A stretch of 64,000 nucleotides of DNA from Hahella sp050299855. GTDB lineage: Bacteria; Pseudomonadota; Gammaproteobacteria; Pseudomonadales; Oleiphilaceae. The notes under the pieces are model-generated. The model ran no database searches, was not told the origin of the DNA, and saw only the letters and a list, made by a program, of their open reading frames with translations. This document shows positions 25,156 to 32,673 of this stretch, piece by piece. The stretch lies in contig JBNKWQ010000046.1 in NCBI GenBank assembly GCA_050299855.1, positions 62,001 to 126,000 on the forward strand. The letters run 5' to 3'. The stretch's first letter is position 1; every line of letters starts with the position of its first letter. A program made the translations under genes and the position numbers.

Positions 25156-26196
25156 CTAGTTATGGACTGAAACCAACTGCTGTTCCATCCATCCGGGAAT
25201 GTATTCTTCCAGCCAGAATTCTGTTTTCCACGGCAGCCAGCTGCCTGTTACAAAGCCTACATGCCCGCCCTGAGAGGTAAGCGCCAACTCAACACCTGCA
25301 GGGCATTCCTCTGATGTGGGGGCGACGTCCTCAGGCATAAATGGATCATCAATGGCATGTACCAACAGGGTTGGGATTTTAATATCGGGAACAAACTGGC
25401 GGGCACTGGAGCGCTGGTAATAGTCCTGGGCGGAGCTGAATCCGTGCAGCGGTGCAACCACCCTGTCATCGAACTGCCAGAAGCTCTTAATCTCCTCCAG
25501 CGGACCAAGGGATTCCAGTCTGTACAGGTAGTCTTCCTGGGCGGTGTGGCGGTATAGGTTTTTCTTTAAGGTGATCCCCTGAGTCAGTTCATCAATCAGG
25601 CGCTTGCGGTATATCTTGGAAAAACCCTGATCCAGACGTGTCGCACAGCGGGCCAGCTCATAAGGTGCTGATACAACAACGCCTCCGTCAATAATGTTGG
25701 CTTTGCCCGTGTTGGTTTTCTCTCTGCCCTGTTCACCCAGCCACTTACACAATGCGTTACCACCCAGGGAATATCCGATGGCTAGTATGGTCCTTTCCGG
25801 ATAACGCTCCCGACAGACAGACAGTACGAAATCAACATCACCGGTTTCTCCTGAGTGATAGGCTCGCGGAAGCCTGTTAGGCCTGCCGGAACAACCGCGG
25901 AAGTTGACGGCAACGCTATCCCAGTCCCTGTCTTCCAACGCTTGTTGCATCCCTAAAATATAGGCGCTGTTACTTGAACCTGTCAGGCCATGGAATAACA
26001 CCACCAACGGACGGGACTCTGTGTCTACGGCATTATTACCATTATCGGCAATGTTCCAGTCCAGATCGAGAAAATCAGAGTCCGGCAGTTCCAGCCGTTC
26101 TCTTTGACGGTGTAGAACCGGTGTTTTGCGAAACAATGGTGCCCACATGGTTTGCAGGTGGGCGTTACGCAACCAGGGGGCGGGTTGGAAGGTCAT
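25156..26196 (-). CDS. Alpha/beta hydrolase, YheT family
   Basis: 346 residues from the ATG at 26196; an ATG three codons earlier is too close to the AGGG site. YheT features: an N-terminal PAPWLRNAHLQTMWAPLFR, HGLTGSSNSAYILGM, NFRGCSGRPNRLPRAYHSG, nucleophile GYSLGGNAL, acid in HAIDDPFMP and His in SQGGHVGFV. The triad is complete. Cytoplasmic carboxylesterase-like protein; physiological substrate not known for the family. Confidence 0.92.
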   Translation of the reverse strand: MTFQPAPWLRNAHLQTMWAPLFRKTPVLHRQRERLELPDSDFLDLDWNIADNGNNAVDTESRPLVVLFHGLTGSSNSAYILGMQQALEDRDWDSVAVNFRGCSGRPNRLPRAYHSGETGDVDFVLSVCRERYPERTILAIGYSLGGNALCKWLGEQGREKTNTGKANIIDGGVVVSAPYELARCATRLDQGFSKIYRKRLIDELTQGITLKKNLYRHTAQEDYLYRLESLGPLEEIKSFWQFDDRVVAPLHGFSSAQDYYQRSSARQFVPDIKIPTLLVHAIDDPFMPEDVAPTSEECPAGVELALTSQGGHVGFVTGSWLPWKTEFWLEEYIPGWMEQQLVSVHN

Positions 26197-26364
26197 CAGG
26201 ATCATCCCTAATTCAGGCTATGGCCATGCATAAGAAGCGAGGAATGGAAGTTAATCTAAGGATACGAACAGAGGCGCTAAAAATCACGCTTTGTTTTACG
26301 AGGCAAACAGGCTAAATTCAAAGAGAAAGGTAATTCTTCCCGAAGCTGTGACTGGAGACTAATA

Positions 26365-26802
26365 ATGGACGAATTTATGCAGGCTGCAATTGACGAAGCT
26401 CGCAAAGGGCTGGATGAAGGGGGAATCCCCATAGGTTCGGTCATCGTACATGATGGAAAAATTATCGGGCGTGGTCATAACCGCCGTATTCAGCAGGGCA
26501 GTGTGGTGTTGCATGGTGAAATGGACGCCTTTGAAAATGCCGGACGTCTTCCTGCCAAGGTTTATCAGGAATGTACACTTTACACGACGCTTTCTCCCTG
26601 CCCAATGTGCTCCGGCGCTATACTGCTATACGGAATCCCCCGGGTGGTTGTGGGAGAAAACCAGACTTTCATGGGAGAGGAGGAGCTGCTTCGTTCCCGT
26701 GGCGTTGAAGTGACTGTTGTGGACAGTCACGAATGTGTGGATATGATGAATAGTTTGATCGCTAACGCGCCTGAGCTCTGGAATGAGGATATCGGGGAAT
26801 AA
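26365..26802 (+). CDS. Cytosine deaminase, yeast Fcy1 type
   Basis: 145 residues. Zinc-binding motifs of the CDA fold: HGEMDA (His, catalytic Glu) and SPCPMCSGA (two Cys). The resemblance to Saccharomyces Fcy1 is close across the protein, including GKVYQECTLYTTLSPC, LYGIPRVVVGENQTF and the C-terminal ELWNEDIGE. It would convert cytosine to uracil in the cytoplasm. Uracil is the entry compound of the UPRT/URC genes 6-11 kb away, so a shared salvage or catabolic role is plausible. Most proteobacteria use the unrelated CodA instead. Confidence 0.88.
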   Translation: MDEFMQAAIDEARKGLDEGGIPIGSVIVHDGKIIGRGHNRRIQQGSVVLHGEMDAFENAGRLPAKVYQECTLYTTLSPCPMCSGAILLYGIPRVVVGENQTFMGEEELLRSRGVEVTVVDSHECVDMMNSLIANAPELWNEDIGE

Positions 26803-27564
26803 CGTTTTTTTCTGAGGGGGTAAAGTGAGCGCCCTGTGTAGATGCTCTCGTTTTACCCCAACACACTTTTCCCCGACGTGTTAAATCAATGGTAAATTGT
26901 CAGGCTTTGACCACGTCGACAAAGTACTCCTCCTGACCATTGATTTCTTCTCTGACCAGACCATGCACATCACTTTCAAAACCGCGGAAGCGGCGGTTGA
27001 ATTCGCGGACAAATTTCAGATAGTTCACGATCGTCCTGTTATAGCACTATGTCATTGGAAAATTGCCTTGCAGTTTTGGTTTCGCCGTATAGGAAAATCA
27101 GGATATGAGCACTATGCCGTCGCACTTTGTAGATGAAATTCTTAATGGCAGTGAAGGCTTTGGCGACTTTATTGGGGTCATATTCAGATTAAAGCTCAAC
27201 TGCCATGCTTAGGCTGAATTCAGCCCTCAAGTGAGCACATACATCAGGTGTATTTCCTGCCTAATACGCAAATATTAAGCGTTATGAATTTGCATGGTTC
27301 CCTACCCAAATCACGGAATTTATCTTGCCTATAGGGGGCGCATGCTTGCCTAAATGCGCCTCTGATGACGTGCGATAGTTCAGTCAACTCATTGCGTCTG
27401 TAGAATGCAGGTGGCACCCGCACAATATTTTTGCCAAACTCCCTTGTTATCCAATTGTCATATTGGTGCGAAATAATGGCTGGTTAGTTGAAATAAAAAA
27501 ATAACCTGGATGTTTTAAAGATCGATCAGACATCCATATAACCTCAACCTGAAGGAGCTCGAAC
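26803..27564. other. Gene-poor region with a decayed decarboxylase and an unassigned open frame
   Basis: 762 bases. It contains the decarboxylase remnant (listed separately). Beyond it on the minus strand, about 27490-27236, a stretch of ~84 codons is open (including WITREFGKNIVRVPPAFYRR) but has no start and no family I recognise. The last 20 bases hold GAAGGAGCTCGAAC before the solute-binding protein. Confidence 0.5.
26900..27190 (-). pseudogene. Remnant of an Orn/Lys/Arg decarboxylase
   Basis: Only the two ends of a ~700-residue enzyme remain. On the minus strand, DPNKVAKAFTAIKNFIYKV then HILIFLYGETKTARQFSND (about 27186-27050) matches the N-terminal wing domain of fold-I basic amino acid decarboxylases. 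After an in-frame TAA and a frame change, NYLKFVREFNRRFRGFESDV followed by HGLVREEINGQEEYFVDVV (to the stop at 26900) matches the extreme C-terminus. The whole PLP-binding core is missing. Beside an intact polyamine transporter, it looks like a lost polyamine synthesis gene. The homology is judged by eye. Confidence 0.6.
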
Positions 27565-28677
27565 ATGACGATTTCCCGTCGTAAGTTTGTCAAAGGTGCT
27601 GTCGCTGCTGGTGCAGTCGCAGCTACCCCGTTCTATATCAACAAGGCGATGGCTGCCAGTAAGGAGCTGCGTATCTATGCCTGGGCCGGATATATCACCG
27701 ATGAAATGTTGCAGGACTTTAAAGCCAAGTCGGGTATTAATGCAACATTCACCCCCTACGGTACCAACGACGAATTGATGAACTCTCTGCGTGCTACCGA
27801 CGGTAATGGCTTTGATATCATCATGCCGACCGTGGATAGGGTTCCGGGTTATGTCGACTTTGACCTGGTGCAACCATTGGATACTTCCCGCATAAACTGG
27901 AAGGGCTGCCTGGATAGCGCAATCAGCGGATCTGAAGTGGGCGGTGTTGTTAATGGGAAACGTTACTTTGCACCTTCAGACTGGGGTACAGAAGCCATCA
28001 GCTATAACACCGCTGATGCTAAAGTGGATCCAGCAAACCTGAGCTATGGCGACCTGTGGAAACCAGAGCATGCTGGTGGCGTTACTGTTCGTGGCCACTC
28101 AGCCCTGGTAGGTATTGGCCTGTGGCTGGAGAAGCAGGGTAAGCTACCTTTCCCGCTGCTGGATTCTTATAAGAACGAAAAGGCCATGCGTGCCAATTTT
28201 GATGTGATTCTGAAAACAGCCGTGGAACACAAAGGCATGATCGCGCAGTTCTGGTCTACCGAAAACGAAGCCCAGGGTGCCTTCCGTACCAATGGTGCCA
28301 TCATCGGCCAGACATGGGACAGCACCGCCTTTAAACTGAAATCCGAAGGTGAACCTATCGCATATGGTGCGCCTAAAGAAGGTGCATTGGCATGGATGGA
28401 AGGTTTTGTGATTCCTAAGAATGCCAACAACGTCGATGCTGTATACGAGTTCGTCAATTGGTATTACACGCCTGAATCCGGTGCCATGTTTGTGAAGGCC
28501 ACTGGCTATAATTCAACCTCTAAAGGGGCTGCCGATCTGTTGCCGGCAGCTACCAAACAGTTCTTCAAAGACTCCTATACAGAGGCTGATTTGAATAATC
28601 TTTGGTGGTGGCCGATTCAAGAACCCTGGTACGTTGCTCTGCGCAATGAATATCAGGATCGCTATTTGTCCGCTTAA
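27565..28677 (+). CDS. Polyamine ABC transporter, periplasmic substrate-binding protein (PotD/PotF-like)
   Basis: 370 residues. The N-terminus MTISRRKFVKGAVAAGAVA is a twin-arginine-type signal (S-R-R-K-F-V-K), followed by a MAAS cleavage region, so export by Tat is likely. PotD-like features: LRIYAWAGYITDEML, YGTNDELMNSLRA, FDIIMPTVDRV, SYNTADAKVDP and EGFVIPKNANNVDAVYEFV. First gene of a four-gene operon in the potFGHI order (binding protein, ATPase, two permeases). A hairpin separates it from the ATPase gene, consistent with higher expression of the binding protein. Substrate (putrescine, spermidine or an opine-like compound) is inferred. Confidence 0.92.
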   Translation: MTISRRKFVKGAVAAGAVAATPFYINKAMAASKELRIYAWAGYITDEMLQDFKAKSGINATFTPYGTNDELMNSLRATDGNGFDIIMPTVDRVPGYVDFDLVQPLDTSRINWKGCLDSAISGSEVGGVVNGKRYFAPSDWGTEAISYNTADAKVDPANLSYGDLWKPEHAGGVTVRGHSALVGIGLWLEKQGKLPFPLLDSYKNEKAMRANFDVILKTAVEHKGMIAQFWSTENEAQGAFRTNGAIIGQTWDSTAFKLKSEGEPIAYGAPKEGALAWMEGFVIPKNANNVDAVYEFVNWYYTPESGAMFVKATGYNSTSKGAADLLPAATKQFFKDSYTEADLNNLWWWPIQEPWYVALRNEYQDRYLSA

Positions 28678-28689
28678 TACCCAAGCATC

Positions 28690-28789
28690 GGGTTACCAGC
28701 AGAAGTATGCCTGCCGGTAACCCTGACCATCTTTCAGCTCAGTACACTTTTCAACCCAACAATCTTGGTTGATTCTACTGTAGTGTACC
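28690..28789 (+). other. Intercistronic hairpins between the binding protein and ATPase genes
   Basis: A strong stem GGGTTACC-a-GCAG/CTGC-c-GGTAACCC (28690-28723, loop AAGTATGC) without a T run. It is followed by a second structure: GTACACT near 28742 pairs with AGTGTAC near 28788 around an inner TCAACC/GGTTGA stem. Such elements usually protect the upstream binding-protein mRNA from 3' exonucleases. The function is inferred. Confidence 0.6.
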
Positions 28790-28861
28790 GAGCCATTAAT
28801 GATGTTGCAGGGCCTGCTTCATTGGGCCTGTCTATGATGTTCGAAGGAGTATGGAGTACCG

Positions 28862-29944
28862 ATGGATAGTAGCGTTCATCTCGATAATATCGTCATGCAG
28901 TTTGGTGACTTTACCGCAGTACAAAAAACCGATTTGCAGATCAAATCGGGCGAGTTCTTTAGTTTTCTGGGCCCTTCCGGCTGCGGTAAAACCACCATAT
29001 TGAACATGATCAGCGGATTTCTGGAGCCGACCCAGGGCACCGTGCGTATCGGTGGTATCGATATGCGGGGGGTGCCTGCCAACAAACGTCCCACCTCAAT
29101 GATATTTCAGAACCTGGCCCTGTTTCCGCTGATGACTGTTGCGGAAAATATTGAGTTTGGCCTTGAAGTGCGAGGCATCAAAAAAGCCGAGCGCAAAAAA
29201 ACATCTGACCGCCTGCTGGAACTGGTAGCATTGCCGGATAGCGGTAATAAGAAAGTAGCGGAATTATCCGGTGGCCAGAAGCAACGTATTGCCATTGCCC
29301 GTGCGCTGGCGGTAGAGCCACAAGTACTGTTATTGGATGAGCCCTTGTCGGCACTGGACTTGAAACTACGTCAGCACATGCGCACTGAATTGAAGGATAT
29401 CCAGCGTAAAACCGGCATTACCTTTATCTACATCACCCATGACCAGGGCGAAGCCCTGACGATGTCTGACCGGGTCGGTGTTATGTCTGCCGGTAAATTG
29501 CAACAGGTGGCAGACCCTATCACCTTGTATCGTGAGCCTGCCACAGCCTTTACTGCCGCCTTTGTGGGTGAGAATAACTGTGTGTCCGGCACGGTAAAAG
29601 AAATTTCCGGCCAGGAAGTTGTACTGGATTGCGGACCTTTGGGATTATTACGTGGCAAAGGCGTCGGTGAGGTCCGGATGGGCGAGGCGGCACGCCTGTT
29701 TATACGACCAGAGCAAATCAGCCTGAGCCAGACACCGCGGGAAAGTGAAATTAAAGCCAAGATCGCGGAAATCAACTTTGAGGGCAGCTATCTGACACTC
29801 AATGCCACTACTGATCACGGTCATAACCTGTCAGTGCAAATCAGTTCAGACCAATACACCGATTCAATGACTCCCGGTTCTAATACAGCTCTGAGTTTTA
29901 ATGCCAGTGACGCTGTTGTAATCGCTGGAGATGACCATGTTTAA
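28862..29944 (+). CDS. Polyamine ABC transporter, ATP-binding protein (PotA/PotG-like)
   Basis: 360 residues. Walker A GPSGCGKTT, Q-loop FQNLALFP, signature LSGGQKQRIAIARAL, Walker B VLLLDEPLSALD and the switch His in ITHDQGEAL. The C-terminal ~110 residues form the TOBE regulatory domain (AARLFIRPEQISLS). It powers uptake through the two permeases encoded immediately downstream. The end overlaps the next gene by 8-14 bases. Confidence 0.95.
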   Translation: MDSSVHLDNIVMQFGDFTAVQKTDLQIKSGEFFSFLGPSGCGKTTILNMISGFLEPTQGTVRIGGIDMRGVPANKRPTSMIFQNLALFPLMTVAENIEFGLEVRGIKKAERKKTSDRLLELVALPDSGNKKVAELSGGQKQRIAIARALAVEPQVLLLDEPLSALDLKLRQHMRTELKDIQRKTGITFIYITHDQGEALTMSDRVGVMSAGKLQQVADPITLYREPATAFTAAFVGENNCVSGTVKEISGQEVVLDCGPLGLLRGKGVGEVRMGEAARLFIRPEQISLSQTPRESEIKAKIAEINFEGSYLTLNATTDHGHNLSVQISSDQYTDSMTPGSNTALSFNASDAVVIAGDDHV

Positions 29945-30824
29945 TCAGCTGAAAAACCGTTTTGGTGGTAGCCTGTCAGTAGGCATTATCACCATGATAG
30001 CGGTCTGGTTATTAGGGTTGGTGATATTGCCGCAATTGCTGATGGTGGATTATTCTTTCCGCCCCAATCTGTTACCTGCTGACCTGGGTGGACCTAAAGA
30101 CACCTATTCTCTGATCAACTACGAAACTCTGATCCATAACAAGATACATTTGTCGATATTCTTTAAGACTATCTGGTCAAGTGTGCTGGTGACTTTATTG
30201 ACCCTGCTGGTAAGTTATCCGCTGGCATTCTATCTGGCAAAAGTCGCCACGCCCCGTCAGGCGGCGTTATGTATTTTGCTGTTGATCATTCCCTTCTGGA
30301 TCAATGAAATTCTGCGGACTTTCTCCTGGTACATCATTCTTGCCTATAAGGGACCATTGAACGCCTTGTTGTTGGCACTGGGCTGGATAGACCGGCCGGT
30401 GAGGTTTCTGTCCGGTGACGGTGGCGTCATGGTCGGGATGGTGTATGCCTATATCCTGTTTATGATTTTTCCGATTTATAATGCGATTGAAAGTCTGGAT
30501 CCTAATCAGGTCAAAGCGGCTAGAAACCTCGGAGCGGGATGGATACGGACACATTACCGGGTCATCATCCCTCATGCCAAGCCTGGTATTGCGACAGGCT
30601 GTATCATGACGTTCATGCTGGCGGCGGGAAGTTATGCAGTTCCTGCCTTGCTGGGATCTCCCGGAAGCCGCTGGTTCACTCAGATTATCTATAACTGGTT
30701 CTTTGAAGGCGGTAATTGGAATCAGGGGGCAGCCTATGCCTTCCTGCTGTTGCTGTTATGTATTGGGTTTATTGCCCTGGTCATGCGAGTCTTTAAAGTA
30801 GGCTTGGGGGACATTGCAAAATGA
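29937..30824 (+). CDS. Polyamine ABC transporter permease 1 (PotB/PotH-like)
   Basis: 295 residues from the ATG at 29937, which has GGAG 6 bases upstream; an ATG at 29931 sits too close to that site. Six hydrophobic segments and the cytoplasmic EAA loop (ESLDPNQVKAARNLGAGWIRTHYRVIIP, in parts) that docks on the ATPase. The inner-membrane half of the transport channel. It overlaps the preceding gene by 8 bases and the next by 4 (ATGA), so all are translationally coupled. Confidence 0.93.
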   Translation: MFNQLKNRFGGSLSVGIITMIAVWLLGLVILPQLLMVDYSFRPNLLPADLGGPKDTYSLINYETLIHNKIHLSIFFKTIWSSVLVTLLTLLVSYPLAFYLAKVATPRQAALCILLLIIPFWINEILRTFSWYIILAYKGPLNALLLALGWIDRPVRFLSGDGGVMVGMVYAYILFMIFPIYNAIESLDPNQVKAARNLGAGWIRTHYRVIIPHAKPGIATGCIMTFMLAAGSYAVPALLGSPGSRWFTQIIYNWFFEGGNWNQGAAYAFLLLLLCIGFIALVMRVFKVGLGDIAK

Positions 30825-31621
30825 AATCCGAGTCTATTATGCGTTGGGGTGTCAGATTCTATATCGGCATCTTTTTTCTGTACCTGTTTTTGCCGCTCAT
30901 CATTATGGGAGCGGCCACTTTTAACGACAGTCGCTTCCCAACAATTTCACCCTGGAAAGGGATGACGTTGAAATGGTTTGATGCCCTCGCTCAGGACGGC
31001 GCCATGTGGGACGCCCTGCTCACCAGTATTATTGTGGCGGCGGGCGTATTAATTGTGGCGGTACCTATCGGCGTATGTTGTGCGTTGTTTCTGTCGACTG
31101 TGCAGGGGCGAGGTAAATCATTCTTATATTCCCTGATGATGTCACCGCTGCTGACACCCGGTGTGATTGTGGGGATTTCCACGCTGATTTTCTGGAAAGG
31201 GTTGTCCGTTACCGGTGGCATGTTACTTACAGTCATTGCCCAAACCACATTTATTGCAGCCTATGTGATGCTGATGATCCTGGCCCGCCTGCAAAGGTTT
31301 GACCGCACTCTGGAAAATGCAGCACTGAGTTTGGGAGCCAGCCAGTGGCAAACGTTCAGGCGCATACTGCTGCCTTATCTGCGCCCGGCCATGTTGTCGG
31401 CGGCCGTGATTGCCTTCCTGCAATCCTTTGAAAACTATAACACCACCTTGTTTGTGAAAGGTTATGACACCACGCTGACCGTGTATATTGCCTCCAAAGT
31501 CAGAACGGGTCTTACCCCGGCCGTTAATGCCTTGGGGTTAATTTTGATTCTGGCAACGGTACTGCTGGCAGTGGTTTATGAAGTGAAACGTCGGCGGGAA
31601 GCTTCTGCGGCGACCAACTAA
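30821..31621 (+). CDS. Polyamine ABC transporter permease 2 (PotC/PotI-like)
   Basis: 266 residues, about six transmembrane segments, with the EAA loop ENAALSLGASQWQTFRRILL. Features of PotC/PotI: NDSRFPTISPWKGMTLKWF near the N-terminus and FLQSFENYNTTLFVKG. It completes the transporter and is the last gene of the operon, followed by a terminator-like hairpin. Confidence 0.93.
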   Translation: MKSESIMRWGVRFYIGIFFLYLFLPLIIMGAATFNDSRFPTISPWKGMTLKWFDALAQDGAMWDALLTSIIVAAGVLIVAVPIGVCCALFLSTVQGRGKSFLYSLMMSPLLTPGVIVGISTLIFWKGLSVTGGMLLTVIAQTTFIAAYVMLMILARLQRFDRTLENAALSLGASQWQTFRRILLPYLRPAMLSAAVIAFLQSFENYNTTLFVKGYDTTLTVYIASKVRTGLTPAVNALGLILILATVLLAVVYEVKRRREASAATN

Positions 31622-31632
31622 CCTGAAGACCT

Positions 31633-31666
31633 GGGCGCAGGATATACCGGCGCCCCGACTCGTTTT
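31633..31666 (+). terminator. Probable terminator of the polyamine transporter operon
   Basis: GGGCGC (31633-31638) pairs with GCGCCC (31650-31655) around an 11-base loop, followed after seven bases by TTTT. A moderate-quality intrinsic terminator. Confidence 0.55.
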
Positions 31667-31685
31667 CAATCGTTAACGCCACTAT

Positions 31686-31721
31686 CTTATCAGCACCAGC
31701 AGGCTTATCAGCACCAACAGA
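31686..31721. repeat. 18-bp direct repeat at the end of the unknown gene
   Basis: CTTATCAGCACCAGCAGG at 31686-31703 is repeated from 31704 (CTTATCAGCACCAACAG), period 18. In the alternative frame of the minus strand it encodes the repeated GADKPAGADK. Confidence 0.7.
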
Positions 31722-32388
31722 AATGGAGCCCCCAGCAGTGGCGGCTTCCTGCGTCATTGCAGGAGCATCGGGTGTTTTCACAGTCGCCAAAGCATTTGGT
31801 AAACCAGCGACGGTTTTTCTTTTTCAACGGCTCCCTGAACCAGTGGGAATGGCACTCGAAGTAGGGCCATGGGTGACCCGGGTCCGGTGGGCTGGGAATA
31901 TAGCTGATTTCTTTGGCAACCATCAGGCCCCGGAAAGGAGGTGAAATCACTTCGCCTTTTTTGCCTGGATAGTGCATCACCAGCCGCAACATAGTATGCG
32001 CCGGGGTGTGCTTGCAGATATCGCGGCTTTCTATCTGGGCCATCAGATCGTTGTAGCTGATTTCTCCAAAATCCACCTCCAGCTCAAAAGCGACTGGTGA
32101 TTTTTTGCCGTCGATGTCCTTTTCCCACTCTTCCGTAATACTTTCCCTCAGCTCTGAGCTGTATTCTGCGAAATGCATATTGGCTGCTGCCCATTCACCC
32201 TGGCAATGTCCAGGTAAGATCAGCCGTGCTAAGGGAATAATTCCGGCTACAAATGTATTACCTACACATTTAATTTCACCCGGCAGGCGAAATTGGGCCT
32301 GATCGCGAGGGTCTTTGGGAACGAGCTGTTTGATGAGGTTAAGGTCGCTCCAGTTGGGCGCACCTACTGATAGGCAATCGTCTGACAT
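31708..32388 (-). CDS. Conserved protein of unknown function with a cysteine-rich tail
   Basis: 226 residues with AGGGGAAAGT just before the ATG. The main part (about 1-190) reads as a normal soluble domain (for example FRLPGEIKCVGNTFVAGIIP and PYFECHSHWFREPLKKKNR). The last ~35 residues become abruptly cysteine-rich (KCFGDCENTRCSCNDAGSRH then CWGLHFCWC). The same bases in the next frame read as an ordinary low-complexity tail (MATVKTPDAPAMTQEAA, GADKPAGADK). A frameshift near 31800 is therefore possible, moving the true end further left. No function recognised. Confidence 0.6.
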   Translation of the reverse strand: MSDDCLSVGAPNWSDLNLIKQLVPKDPRDQAQFRLPGEIKCVGNTFVAGIIPLARLILPGHCQGEWAAANMHFAEYSSELRESITEEWEKDIDGKKSPVAFELEVDFGEISYNDLMAQIESRDICKHTPAHTMLRLVMHYPGKKGEVISPPFRGLMVAKEISYIPSPPDPGHPWPYFECHSHWFREPLKKKNRRWFTKCFGDCENTRCSCNDAGSRHCWGLHFCWC

Positions 32389-32673
32389 ACTTTCCCCTGT
32401 GTGATTGCTGATGGTTTTCAGACTACAGCATCGATAACCAACAAGGTGGTTTTTTTGACGTCTGAATATCTAGTTATAGTGCAGGCGCTTTGATTAGGCC
32501 AAAATTTTAAAAAGTGAATCGAAGTTCAATTAATTTTGATGTCTCTATATAATGGGCAAATACTAGACAATCGAACGCTTGCACATACATTTCGTCTATG
32601 GGCTAACTATTTGAATAATATTCAAAAAATAATAAGTATTAAAAACTAATAAGCAAACAGCACGAGTTCACTT

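Noticed and set aside
27565..27660. Reading the N-terminus of the binding protein as an ordinary Sec signal
   Set aside because: SRRKFVK fits the twin-arginine motif better, although Sec export cannot be ruled out from sequence.
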